This document shows, one piece after another, positions 16,808-25,804 of a stretch of 64,000 bases of DNA. The notes beneath the pieces are model-generated. The model was given only the letters and a program-made list of their open reading frames with translations, had not been told where the DNA came from and did not search any database. Within the stretch, counting starts at the first letter, position 1, and every line of letters begins with the position of its first letter. Origin of the DNA: Giardia muris (Eukaryota; Fornicata; Diplomonadida; Hexamitidae); the NCBI GenBank assembly GCA_006247105.1, contig CM016927.1, positions 806,001 to 870,000 of the forward strand, written 5' to 3'. Both the position numbers and the translations under genes were made by a program.

Positions 16808-19267
16808 ATGACACAGCTGGACCAGCACTTCGAGCATGAGCTCGCCGTCGCGCAGGGGATGCGGGACCGGCTGAGCAAGAAGGACCGGATCAGCCTCAAC
16901 AAGTGGCTCACCCGCCTGCAATACATCTGCCGCACCCGACAGGAGCGGATCCTCCGGAACCGCTACCTCGACTTCCTGATCCTCCAGATCCGCGTTTGCG
17001 GCTGTCTCGAGGAGCCCTTCACCCACATCCCGCCCGACGGGAACCTTGAGGCTTTGCAGCTATACAGGCTCGAACGTCTCCAAGTTCTTGAGTCACGTGG
17101 TACGCGAAAGCCGGGTAGCTCACGTTCCTCCTCTCCGACCGCCACCTTTGTCCCCTTGTCCTCCTCGTCATCTAACCGTCTCCAGGGGATCTTGGCAGCT
17201 GATGCAGACTTGAATATCACGATCCCGGATTACACGGAGATTATCACCTCCTCACCTCTACGCCACCGGAATGCCTATGGCCAAGCCTATTTACGTGACG
17301 AACCCGCCATGGATAACGTCCAGATCCAACTCCCAGTTCGAAGCACCTCCTCCTCATTCCAATCCCAGGTTCCAGCCCAGCACCTCTCTGTGCACCATCA
17401 TACCCTTACCGACGCGTTTGCCCTGACGCACGCCCCCACCGCCATGCCACACGCCGCAACCCCTCTGCACTTCGCTAACCAGGAGCAGATCACTCACATG
17501 TACAGCCACTTCCCACATGAAGAGATACAGCAGTTGTATCTCCCCGCCCCGGTGGGTTCTGCAGAGGCACCACGGGTCCGGGGCTACGACGTCTCTGCAG
17601 CCGTGGACGATGGTGATGACCCAGGGTCTGCGGATACCCCAACGAATATGGCGGTCGCCTTACCCATCATGCGTGAGCCCCCGATTGTCAACAAGTCCCG
17701 GCCCATTATAGACGCCGTTGCCGAAGATATTTTAGCATCTCTTCGCATCGAAGAATTACGAGCAAAGCCTGAAGTCCCCTTGCAGGTTCCAGCGGGTACG
17801 GGCTCCGGAGAAGGGACCATTCTCGCCACCTCTCGTGCCATACGGGAAGTCTCTCAGAGACGTGATGGGGCTCCCGTGTCATCATACTCTGTTGAGAGTT
17901 TACGTCGGAAATACGAAGGACAATCCGCACGAGCTAGTCCGGAGCTTGAGGAGCTACGCTATGTCGTCCCCGCAACTAGAGAGCCACCCTCGCACCGTGG
18001 GTCTTACGTTCACGGACCCGAGCGACCTCCGGAAACGATCAGGGAGACGCCACATGACGAGCAGCCATTCGCTTTGCTTTCGCCCGAGATAGGCACTGGA
18101 AGTGTCCTTCAGCTCGAGTCCACGAAGAATAACATGAAAGAGGAAGAAATCGGAATCTCCCTCGCAGGTACGGATACGCCCCTCGAGATGACTGCCCAAC
18201 CTCTCATCGAGAACTCCTTGGTGAGGAGCGACTTGGTCCATGCAAAGTCTCCGGAAGTGCAGGTGGTGATGGCCCAGCAACGGACTGCATTTACCTCGCT
18301 CACAACACTGGCGGAGAACGTCCAAGAAACCTCGACTCCTCTCCGTCTCTACGCACAAGCGACTCAGGATCAAGATCACGTCCAAGTTACTGAGCCACTA
18401 CCAGAACCACAAGACGATCATCTGGTCCGGCCTGTCCAACCAGAATACGAACCCCACCCGATCCCCATTGAAACGCTCATCCATAGCAATTATAGCTCGG
18501 CCATCTCCCCAAAGGAGGAGCTCACCCTCGTTCGTACACCCGTTGAAAGTCCCAAACGGCAACGCATCCGAATCATGCCAGATGAACAAGTACGGCAGCA
18601 TGGACCTTCTCTTTCCACCCTACAGCCAAGCGTACTCACGAGCTATGTTGCTCCTCAGCCGCAAACAACCCTTTCGAGCATCTTGACCCCCGTCAGAAGG
18701 CCAGGGGCGTCTCTACACTCAAGTCTTGCCGAGTCTCTTGGTGCGGCGACACCTCTTTTCAATAGCGTGCGTGCCACACCGACACTGATTTTGGGGCAGC
18801 CAGGAGATCAACCACCGATTGGGCAACCAAGTCTATCGGCCCTTTCGATGGAACATCAGATGCAACCGGATGACTTGGATCATGAGCATGACCTGGCAGA
18901 CGTCGAATCCGAGCCATTTTCGTCGACTCAGCTCGGCCGCTCTGCTCCCGTTCCGCTTCCGGACGATGACCTGACGTGTTCGGCGGCGATAAGGAAGATG
19001 CACGAGAGTATGACCTCTCCGAGGCCGCAGGGGCGGGAGTCATTCGGTGAGACTGAGCCCGCGGTCGTCATCAGTAGTAACAAGGAGGTCATCCCGATTT
19101 ATAGACGGAGGTCGCATGGGCCACCGCCCGCGACTGTGTCGGAGACCCTAAGCCTTCTTGAGCAAGCGAAGGCGGACGGGGTCATCACCCTCCGTAGGAG
19201 TGCATCGGGGTCGCGTGCCCTCTCACTAAGTAGGCGTAGCGCATCCAACAGTCACATTCTCGAGTGA
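16808..19267 (+). CDS. DUF4485-like N-terminus with long disordered tail
   Basis: 819 aa. Residues ~5-85 (LDQHFEHELAV... RLSKKDRISLNKWLTRL ... LEEPFTHIPPDGNL) resemble the DUF4485 domain: a helical bundle ending in an EPF-x2-xPP-x-G motif, found in centrosome/cilium-associated proteins of other eukaryotes. The remaining ~730 residues are Ser/Pro/Glu-rich low complexity without clear domains, with a basic Ser/Arg-rich end (about 775-819). A structural or basal-body role is inference. The stop codon is embedded in an AGTGAAT poly(A)-type signal (19263-19269), and the last 42 bases overlap the convergent TBCC gene. The start ATG is 34 bp from the divergent helicase start. Confidence 0.8.
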   Translation: MTQLDQHFEHELAVAQGMRDRLSKKDRISLNKWLTRLQYICRTRQERILRNRYLDFLILQIRVCGCLEEPFTHIPPDGNLEALQLYRLERLQVLESRGTRKPGSSRSSSPTATFVPLSSSSSNRLQGILAADADLNITIPDYTEIITSSPLRHRNAYGQAYLRDEPAMDNVQIQLPVRSTSSSFQSQVPAQHLSVHHHTLTDAFALTHAPTAMPHAATPLHFANQEQITHMYSHFPHEEIQQLYLPAPVGSAEAPRVRGYDVSAAVDDGDDPGSADTPTNMAVALPIMREPPIVNKSRPIIDAVAEDILASLRIEELRAKPEVPLQVPAGTGSGEGTILATSRAIREVSQRRDGAPVSSYSVESLRRKYEGQSARASPELEELRYVVPATREPPSHRGSYVHGPERPPETIRETPHDEQPFALLSPEIGTGSVLQLESTKNNMKEEEIGISLAGTDTPLEMTAQPLIENSLVRSDLVHAKSPEVQVVMAQQRTAFTSLTTLAENVQETSTPLRLYAQATQDQDHVQVTEPLPEPQDDHLVRPVQPEYEPHPIPIETLIHSNYSSAISPKEELTLVRTPVESPKRQRIRIMPDEQVRQHGPSLSTLQPSVLTSYVAPQPQTTLSSILTPVRRPGASLHSSLAESLGAATPLFNSVRATPTLILGQPGDQPPIGQPSLSALSMEHQMQPDDLDHEHDLADVESEPFSSTQLGRSAPVPLPDDDLTCSAAIRKMHESMTSPRPQGRESFGETEPAVVISSNKEVIPIYRRRSHGPPPATVSETLSLLEQAKADGVITLRRSASGSRALSLSRRSASNSHILE

Positions 19268-20134
19268 ATGGAGAAGCCCCTCGAGCAATGTGGAGAAGCT
19301 CTGATCGTCGATATCGACCCACGCATAGTGCGGGTTCTGACCAGTCTTTAACCAAGTGAAGTCCTTGACCGTGAACGCAGCCATTGGAGACGATTCCAAG
19401 AGCTCATCCGTCCACCCATCATACAGAGAATCGAAGAGGTCCCGATATCCGTTGAGTGTTGATGGATCATTCATCCGAACGAAGCTCAAACCCTTGGAGC
19501 GTTCGATTATTGGGTCACTTCCAAGCACAAGGAAGAAGCTGCACCCAGTAGCATCATGGATGCGAAGCTGGTGACACGCCCCTACGACTGTGATCTCCTT
19601 GCAACGCTCCGTGTGTAAGGCGCCCCCGACGATCCCGCAGAAGATCGTGCACTCGTTGCAATCGTCGATATAGATGGCAGCCAATGGGACGGTTACGACG
19701 ATCATGCTGCTCTTACAGCCCTTGATCAGGAGGTCCTCGTTTCTCAATTCAGGGGTGTTGACGATTTGGGCGGTTCCATGCAAGTTCTGGATTAGAGCAT
19801 GAGAAAGATACGTGACCCCTTCGGCTTCGGCCTGTCCAACCTCTTGTTCTGTCGACAAGAACTTCCTTGAAGCGAAACGAAAGACCTTTCGAGGAAGCTT
19901 CTGTCGACGTACGTACGCGAGGTCAAAAGCCAGCTTCTCGAGTTTCCCCTGCTCCACCCGGCGATCATATGCGCTCAGCCCCTGGTTCGCGTTCAAACGG
20001 CGCTCAAAGACTTGCAGTTGTCGAGCCGCTTGGGATAACGCCGCCTCGATCTCTTCACGCCCGGACGCGTCCATCTGGACGATCTCTCGTAGCTCCGCCT
20101 CGAAGCCAGCAATCTCCGCGTCTGTCAATGGCAT
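19226..20134 (-). CDS. TBCC: Tubulin-binding cofactor C
   Basis: 302 aa. Residues 1-~85 form the charged, helical spectrin-like N-terminal domain. Residues ~105-240 form the C-CAP/cofactor C beta-helix with regularly spaced short strands (KGCKSSMIVVTVP, DDCNECTIFCGIV, RCKEITVVGACHQLRIH). The catalytic arginine finger of the TBCC/RP2 family is visible as R191 in H188-Q-L-R-I-H193. TBCC stimulates GTP hydrolysis by beta-tubulin in the TBCC-TBCD-TBCE complex during alpha/beta-tubulin dimer formation, an important job in a cell with eight flagella and a microtubule disc. Conservation of the QLRIH arginine separates it from CAP-type relatives. Convergent 42-bp overlap with the upstream neighbour. 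Confidence 0.9.
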   Translation of the reverse strand: MPLTDAEIAGFEAELREIVQMDASGREEIEAALSQAARQLQVFERRLNANQGLSAYDRRVEQGKLEKLAFDLAYVRRQKLPRKVFRFASRKFLSTEQEVGQAEAEGVTYLSHALIQNLHGTAQIVNTPELRNEDLLIKGCKSSMIVVTVPLAAIYIDDCNECTIFCGIVGGALHTERCKEITVVGACHQLRIHDATGCSFFLVLGSDPIIERSKGLSFVRMNDPSTLNGYRDLFDSLYDGWTDELLESSPMAAFTVKDFTWLKTGQNPHYAWVDIDDQSFSTLLEGLLHSLENVTVGCATPT

Positions 20135-20277
20135 CTTCGCTCTGCTGGCCTTGCTGGCGGATATATTGAAGAGGAAAAGAGGAGGAGAAAATTCACAGCT
20201 CTTATCGACGCAAGCAGAGATCCTCAGCGATAGGACGTCGTCGGAGGCACCACTCCAATCTCAGTAGCCAGCCAGTC

Positions 20278-21081
20278 TTAGAAGGCGAACATCTCCTCCT
20301 CGTCGTCGCGACGGACGAAGCAGGAGATCTTCTTCATGTTGTTCTGGAGGCCATCGAGGACGCCGGCCATGGTGCGCACAATCTCATCGTAGTTGAGCTT
20401 GCGGGTCGCGACGAGCTCGGAGACGACGTCCGAGAGGACCTTGCACTCCGACGCGAGGGAGACGACGCCGTCGTGGGCGATCGACTCATAGTGCTTGCTG
20501 AGCATCTCGGCCTCACGCAGATACTCGTCGATCGTCTGTTCGCGGTCTGTGCGGGCGCGGTCATTCATGTCCGCGGCGTGCTTGAGATCGCGGTCGACCT
20601 TCGCGTAGACCTCCGTGGCCATCGCCATGCGCGTGTTGCGCTCGTTTGTCAGGTTCCCGACGAAAGCGCCGAAGGACTCCTCTGCGCTCGTCTTGAAGTA
20701 CCTGATCGCTTCGAGGAGGTCGTCGTGCTCCTGGGCGATCTTCGCGATCGCGTGCCTGCACTTGTGGGCGAGGTCGTTGAAGTTCTCGTTATTCTCCTTC
20801 GTGTGGAGCATGATGCTCGAGATCAGGGCGTCCTTCGCGTCGACGATGCGGCCTGTGTACTTGCGCCTCAGCTCATCGAGACGCTTCGACGCGCGCTCGG
20901 ACTCGAGCTGGAGGATCTTGTCGAGGTGCTCGATCCCGTTCTGGACCAGCTCGAAGCGCTCGAGGTCGACCTGCTTCGCCTCATCGACCTGGCGCTTGAA
21001 GTCGTCGTGGAACCCGACGACGCGGGAGTTGATCTTCGCGAGACGGTCCTTCAGGGAAAACGCGGTGGAGACGGTCGTCAT
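20278..21081 (-). CDS. SF-assemblin/giardin-type striated-fibre protein
   Basis: 267 aa. Almost entirely helical, with the SF-assemblin arrangement: a short head (MTTVSTAFSLKDRL) then long heptad coiled coil from residue ~15, including KINSRVVGFHDDFKRQVDEAK, typical of beta-giardin, delta-giardin and SALP-1. Such proteins form 2.5-nm filaments of ventral-disc microribbons and basal-body-linked fibres. The frame opens at a GTG (21147), but the in-frame ATG at 21081, directly preceded by an A-rich CAAAAAG element, gives the normal family length. Codon use is strongly biased to C/G-ending codons, as expected for an abundant structural protein. Which paralogue it is cannot be told without alignment. 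Confidence 0.85.
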   Translation of the reverse strand: MTTVSTAFSLKDRLAKINSRVVGFHDDFKRQVDEAKQVDLERFELVQNGIEHLDKILQLESERASKRLDELRRKYTGRIVDAKDALISSIMLHTKENNENFNDLAHKCRHAIAKIAQEHDDLLEAIRYFKTSAEESFGAFVGNLTNERNTRMAMATEVYAKVDRDLKHAADMNDRARTDREQTIDEYLREAEMLSKHYESIAHDGVVSLASECKVLSDVVSELVATRKLNYDEIVRTMAGVLDGLQNNMKKISCFVRRDDEEEMFAF

Positions 21082-21275
21082 GACTTTTTGAAAACCCTCA
21101 TTTGCGCGCTTTCCGTCGAAATGCTGGCGACGTACTTTTTTGGGCACACCAGAAAGAGGTTGAAGGAGGCGAGTCGATGGGGCGGGGTGGGTGACTTATC
21201 CAGAAGCTCGAGCGTCTAGAGAAGGCACGGGTTGATTAAGGAGGTGTTGAGACTGCTCAATTCAATAGATCAGAA
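21082..21275. promoter_or_regulatory. 194-bp divergent spacer
   Basis: Separates the SF-assemblin start from the next plus-strand start. It contains TTTTTG next to the minus ATG, an isolated TTTTTT run near 21135-21141 and AT-rich AATTCAATAGATCAGAAATG at the plus start. No RNA gene or repeat is apparent. Confidence 0.4.
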
Positions 21276-23705
21276 ATGACTGAAATGACCTGTTCACTTC
21301 TTCAACTGAAACGGCCCCTTCCAACGGCATTCATCGCGGCCGTCGAGGGGTATCTCAAGCTACGGATGCAGGAGGTGGCGAAAGCCAACCAGGACGCACT
21401 TTTCCTCGCCAAGAGATGCCATCGTCTCTTGCAAGAGGAACGACCACTTCTGGAGGAGTACTTGATCCTGCAGCAGTATGCGGCGGCCATAGAGCCAATC
21501 ATAGAGAAGGTCCCGTGGGATAACCCCCTTCTCAAGGCGGTAATAACCTCAAAGCCCAGTAAGTGGTCCATCCCAGACCTGCCCTTCTTCGCATTCGAGG
21601 GACGGACCTTCTTCCTCGACCTCATCGCCGTCATCTACGATCTCGTCGCCGTCTCGTTCCAGCTCTCCCGGGCCTGTCAGGATGTCGAGAGCCGTTTGGC
21701 CTGGCTTCTCGAGGCACTGAACTATTCCGAGCTATCTGAGCCGCTCTTTAAAAAGCATGATAAGTACCGGAACACCGTTAGTCCCGACATCTCCGAGGCG
21801 GGCTTTGCCTTCGCTCGAGTCTGCTTGTTGGGGGTATTAGCCAATGATCTCGGAGCCCTCAGTCTTTCGAGGTTCCAGAGAACGGGCGAGGAGACAGACC
21901 TTCTCGAATATACGACTTGGACCAGGACGTCTGCCGCACGCTTCGAGCTAGCGCTTGCCGCCGTAGATGACGAGACCCTTCGTGAGGCGATCCCGTACCG
22001 GGTGACCCTTTCTTGTTTCCGGGCCAGTAAGGTTGCCGTTTGCGAGATGCTTGCACGATTAATTGAGGTCGCCCTCGAAAGAGATAGACCTGGTTACGCC
22101 GCATCTCTTCTGCGGCAGCTCGACTCCCTCATTGTGGAGAGTCGCTGCGAGTTAGGGAAACTTCTGGGGTATTATTTCCAAGAAACCAAGGACCTAGTTG
22201 CTGATCCTTTGGCACATGTCGTCACACTGTTTGAGAGCTTGCGTGCTCGGTGCACGAGTGAGCCGCAAGAAAACGTGATACTTTCGGGGAGGGTAGATGA
22301 GATGATCCTTGCAGAAGCTAGAAGATTTCTTGACGACCGACCAGTCTCCCTCCCTGAGCCTCTCGTCTGGCTTGACGACAAGAAGTCCTTTCGTCCCATT
22401 GCCTTTTCGACGTTCGATGCGGGCACGTTTGTCCTTGAGGACGAGGAGTCGTGTGATGCGCCGTCAACCTCCATTTCTCTTCATAGTGAGGTCTCACATT
22501 CCACCCGTATCGGCAATATGAGCCTCAAAGAACCATCGATTGACCTCAGCCTTCTCTGCGCTGACCCTCTCGTTGGACAGACTTCTGAGGCTCTCCCAAC
22601 CTCCAAAGCGATAATGAATTGTGATGAGCTTGTACTCATCCCTGGGAACACCCTGCTTGTCGGTGCCGATGCCTTATACCCATCAAAACTCATCCCTCCC
22701 ATTAACCTAGAGGAGGAGAGCGATAGCACTTCAGACAATAGAGAAATGTTATTGGATGAGCAAAGCCCCGTTGTAGATGCAGGCTCTGATCCTACACCCC
22801 TTCCAGAACTCATTCCCGAGCTTGATCCAACTTTGACGACAGACGTTGCAGGGATCCGGGACTCTTCATCTCCACGGCCTTTGGAACCTGGACATAAATA
22901 TGTGCCTGTGCCTGGGTTTGAACCAGAAGGAAAAGCAGAAGTCGAAGCCGAAAATATACTTGAACCCGAGCCCGAGACAGAACTCATGCCTGTTCCGGAT
23001 CCAGAGCTTGAAGATCCATTGCCAGATACGCGATTCGATATACCAGACGAAAGAAGTGACGATATGGGACTCGAGGATATTCTGGAGTCCATGGGGGGTG
23101 CAGAATCCCCGTACGCGCAGAGTACTCAACCCCTTCAGGCTAGTGCCTATCAATACCACCCTACCGTGGAAAGCATTGGGACACTTCCGCCGGATGTGGA
23201 CCTGGTAGATTCTCTCGACGTCGCTCTGAATTTACGCCCTACCACCCCTCCAGTCGTAAAGACGTTCGAGAACCTAGGGCGTTCGGTCGAGTCAGTCGCG
23301 GATCTTGTCCTAGACAATTCTCCCACCAACGTTTCAGATATAGTCAATAGCATGCAATCGCTGCAGAACGAAGGTTCCTTTGCTAGCCCTACGGCCCAGG
23401 TCCACCCTGCCTCCGCATATAGACAGTCCCCTCAAGAGCTCTCTCTCTACGATGGGGCCCACGATAGTGACTCTCGGGTCACCCTTTCGATGATGACTAT
23501 CAACCTACACTCCCAAGTTGACGAGCAGGCCCTCTCTCGGTTCCTTGCCAGCTCGCAGTCGACTGTTGAGTCTTCAACGCTCTTGCGGTCACGGCGGCCA
23601 ATCCGCTACCGTCGCAGAGCACAAATCTTCTACAATGCAGCAGAGCGGATCCTTGCACTCGTTCTGGTCTTCATCCTGGTCGTCGGTACACTTCTATTGA
23701 TGTAA
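21276..23705 (+). CDS. Tail-anchored acidic protein, possible Bro1-like N-terminus
   Basis: 809 aa. The first ~340 residues are helical. Their sequence (KLRMQEVAKANQDALFLAKRC ... FFLDLIAVIYDLVAVSFQLSR) recalls the helical solenoid of Bro1-domain proteins, but no diagnostic motif is present, so this is a weak guess. Residues ~400-760 are low-complexity and acidic, including a Pro-Glu/Asp run around 555-590 (EPEPETELMPVPDPELEDPL). Near the end a basic patch (RRPIRYRRR) precedes a single hydrophobic segment (about 791-809) that reaches the C-terminus, the layout of a tail-anchored membrane protein facing the cytosol. If the Bro1 guess held, an ESCRT-linked role would follow. Ends 1 bp from the convergent GluRS gene. 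Confidence 0.78.
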   Translation: MTEMTCSLLQLKRPLPTAFIAAVEGYLKLRMQEVAKANQDALFLAKRCHRLLQEERPLLEEYLILQQYAAAIEPIIEKVPWDNPLLKAVITSKPSKWSIPDLPFFAFEGRTFFLDLIAVIYDLVAVSFQLSRACQDVESRLAWLLEALNYSELSEPLFKKHDKYRNTVSPDISEAGFAFARVCLLGVLANDLGALSLSRFQRTGEETDLLEYTTWTRTSAARFELALAAVDDETLREAIPYRVTLSCFRASKVAVCEMLARLIEVALERDRPGYAASLLRQLDSLIVESRCELGKLLGYYFQETKDLVADPLAHVVTLFESLRARCTSEPQENVILSGRVDEMILAEARRFLDDRPVSLPEPLVWLDDKKSFRPIAFSTFDAGTFVLEDEESCDAPSTSISLHSEVSHSTRIGNMSLKEPSIDLSLLCADPLVGQTSEALPTSKAIMNCDELVLIPGNTLLVGADALYPSKLIPPINLEEESDSTSDNREMLLDEQSPVVDAGSDPTPLPELIPELDPTLTTDVAGIRDSSSPRPLEPGHKYVPVPGFEPEGKAEVEAENILEPEPETELMPVPDPELEDPLPDTRFDIPDERSDDMGLEDILESMGGAESPYAQSTQPLQASAYQYHPTVESIGTLPPDVDLVDSLDVALNLRPTTPPVVKTFENLGRSVESVADLVLDNSPTNVSDIVNSMQSLQNEGSFASPTAQVHPASAYRQSPQELSLYDGAHDSDSRVTLSMMTINLHSQVDEQALSRFLASSQSTVESSTLLRSRRPIRYRRRAQIFYNAAERILALVLVFILVVGTLLLM

Positions 23706-23711
23706 TTCACT
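23705..23711 (-). terminator. Poly(A) signal AGTGAAT fused to GluRS stop
   Basis: On the minus strand the TGA stop of GluRS forms the centre of AGTGAAT, a perfect AGTRAAY-type Giardia polyadenylation signal. Confidence 0.6.
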
Positions 23712-25797
23712 CGATCTCGAAGGAGAAAGCCCCCACCTGGCAGCTTCCTTTGCCCTCGGGGACGTAATGAAGGATGGGAACTCCGTCCTCAATACGGTCG
23801 AGGTAGTAAAAGCCCCACCTTTCGAGCTGTATGGTGTCTCCGGGCCGCACGTAGCTCAGAAGGTTGCCCTGGACGAGGATGTCGAAGCTCTGAAGCGAGG
23901 ATTGGTTGACATAGTCGCGGAAGTCCTCTCCAGGTCCAAGAACGGCCTTCGTGACGAGGTGTCCGAAGTAGCACGCCCGGGCACGCTTGACGGTGCACGA
24001 GTCTGCGATCCACGTCAGCTTGAGAGTGCCTGTGTAACTCGTATCCTCGAGGCATGGAGACAGTGCAAGATCTCGTGTCTCGTAATCAACCTTGTCGATC
24101 CGCATGTTCCCCCAGCCCATCAACGTCACCTTGTCACCAGGTCCAAGGTTGCGAGACTGCATCTGATCGAGGTCAGATCCATCAAGAAGAATCCGATTCC
24201 GATACAGAACCTTCTTCGTCCCGAGTGACGCGTCCTTCGGATGGACAGAAACATCGCGGAGCTCACAGAAGAGCATGTTGAGGATCCGAGCAGTGACGCA
24301 ACCCTCGGCGTGGACGGCGTGGAAGCGCTTCGCAGTCGGCTCAATGTACTGCTTGTTGACTGCCCAGATCTTCGACCACTCCTGATAGTTGACGCGGCGT
24401 GTCGCACCCTGTTCGAGGATGAACGCCCGAAGTGCATCTGGGCGAAGACCGCGACGCATTAGGCCCTGGACCGTCGGGAAGCGTGGATCGAACCAGCCCT
24501 CGACTAGTCCTTCATCGACAAACCATTGGAGATGGCGCTTGCTCATGATGCTGTACTGAAGTCGGAGGCGCGAGAAGTCCTGGATCGCAGGCTTTCGAAG
24601 TCCAAGTGCGTCACAGAACCACCAGTACTGCGGGTTCCGATCGAGAAACTCGGTTGTTCGGAGTGCATGCGTGATCCCCTCGATCGAGTCGACGATCGGA
24701 CAGGCGAAGTCGTAGGTCGGGTATGCCTTGTATCGCGTCCCCGTCCTGGGGTGAGGGTCCGTCACGTTGACTCGATAGATGACAGGGTCACGCATGCACT
24801 TGTTCGGATCGTCGATAGAGATCTTCGCCCGAAGGCAGGTCTTCTGGCCCTCGGGAGTGCCCTGGAGCATCTCCCCCCAAAGACGAAGAGTGTCTTGAAT
24901 CGGACTATCACGGAACGCAGATGGAAGACCGTTGAAACGCTGATGCTGCATCTCTTCGGAGGTGGTCTGATCACAATAGGCAAGCCCGGCATGAATCAGT
25001 TCCTCAGCCTTCTTCTCCATCAGCTCGAAGTGGTCCGACGTGTAAGAGAACGAATCGTAGTCGATGCCGAGCGTGCGAAGGTCACGCTTGAGGTTCTCAA
25101 CGAACTCGGGACGCTCCTTCGAGGGATTCGTGTCATCCATGCGGAAGTGGAGCCGTCCTCGGTACTCCCGCGCGAAATAGTGGTTGAGCATTGCCGCCTT
25201 GGCGTGTCCGATGTGGAGGTAGCCGGAAGGCTCCGGGGGGAACCGCGTACAGACCTTCCCAATGACTGCTCCCTCGAGCGTCGGGCCTCCAGAAGGGAGG
25301 AGCGCCTTCTCGTAGTTCTTCAGAGCGACTCCGATCTGCCCACGGGCGATCTTCATCTCCTTGCTTCCGTCATAGCGGGCCCAGAGAGCCTGACCGACGG
25401 GAGAGCCCGAGAGCGTTGCCTCTGCATGGGGAGCTCCCACGATGAGCGCATCAAGACCCTCGTCCCCAGTCGTATCGTCTGTGATGAGCCCATAGACAGC
25501 CGCAAGAGCGGGATTGTCAGATCTTGGGGGCTCCGCGCCATAGAGCGCCGGAATGACCGCTGCCTGGACGACGTCGTGGGCTGCAAGAGATGGGTCGATG
25601 TGTCCGATGATTGAAGGGTAGCCCCGAAGCTCAGCACCGTCTGGGAGTCGCAGGACAGGCTCCGGCACACAATCAGATGCAGTGTAGTTCAGACGGACAC
25701 CAGTCCTCTGTGCAAGGAGTGCAAGCGATACGGGAACCGCGCAGACGTCGAACGTGACCTGGGCGGCAGGGGCCTTCTTCGCAGGCATTTTCGTCAT
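23707..25797 (-). CDS. GluRS: Glutamyl-tRNA synthetase, cytosolic eukaryotic type
   Basis: 696 aa class I synthetase that charges tRNA(Glu). Residues ~15-165 form a GST-like N-terminal domain as in eukaryotic/archaeal enzymes. The catalytic core has H195-I-G-H198, the KMSKS-equivalent M418-S-K-R421, and the GluRS-specific blocks TYDFACPIVDSIEGITHALRTTE and RFPTVQGLMRRG. The anticodon-binding beta-barrel fills residues ~490-690. The blocks favour GluRS over GlnRS. No targeting peptide. Its TGA stop lies inside the sequence AGTGAAT (23705-23711, minus strand), so stop and poly(A) signal coincide. Only 7 bp separate its start from the end of the next gene (Rpt1). Confidence 0.95.
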   Translation of the reverse strand: MTKMPAKKAPAAQVTFDVCAVPVSLALLAQRTGVRLNYTASDCVPEPVLRLPDGAELRGYPSIIGHIDPSLAAHDVVQAAVIPALYGAEPPRSDNPALAAVYGLITDDTTGDEGLDALIVGAPHAEATLSGSPVGQALWARYDGSKEMKIARGQIGVALKNYEKALLPSGGPTLEGAVIGKVCTRFPPEPSGYLHIGHAKAAMLNHYFAREYRGRLHFRMDDTNPSKERPEFVENLKRDLRTLGIDYDSFSYTSDHFELMEKKAEELIHAGLAYCDQTTSEEMQHQRFNGLPSAFRDSPIQDTLRLWGEMLQGTPEGQKTCLRAKISIDDPNKCMRDPVIYRVNVTDPHPRTGTRYKAYPTYDFACPIVDSIEGITHALRTTEFLDRNPQYWWFCDALGLRKPAIQDFSRLRLQYSIMSKRHLQWFVDEGLVEGWFDPRFPTVQGLMRRGLRPDALRAFILEQGATRRVNYQEWSKIWAVNKQYIEPTAKRFHAVHAEGCVTARILNMLFCELRDVSVHPKDASLGTKKVLYRNRILLDGSDLDQMQSRNLGPGDKVTLMGWGNMRIDKVDYETRDLALSPCLEDTSYTGTLKLTWIADSCTVKRARACYFGHLVTKAVLGPGEDFRDYVNQSSLQSFDILVQGNLLSYVRPGDTIQLERWGFYYLDRIEDGVPILHYVPEGKGSCQVGAFSFEIE

Positions 25798-25804
25798 TCA
25801 CCAG

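Noticed and set aside
14497..16935. Longer helicase frame starting upstream of 16773
   Set aside because: The extra residues overlap the divergent DUF4485-like gene and are low quality; MQFFPFRPYP is the normal family start.
20278..21147. Longer SF-assemblin frame from 21147
   Set aside because: Begins at GTG; the ATG at 21081 is preceded by an A-rich initiator and gives the family length.
24526..25614. 362-codon plus-strand frame opposite GluRS
   Set aside because: A shadow of the GluRS reading frame in GC-rich DNA; the minus strand carries a complete, conserved synthetase.
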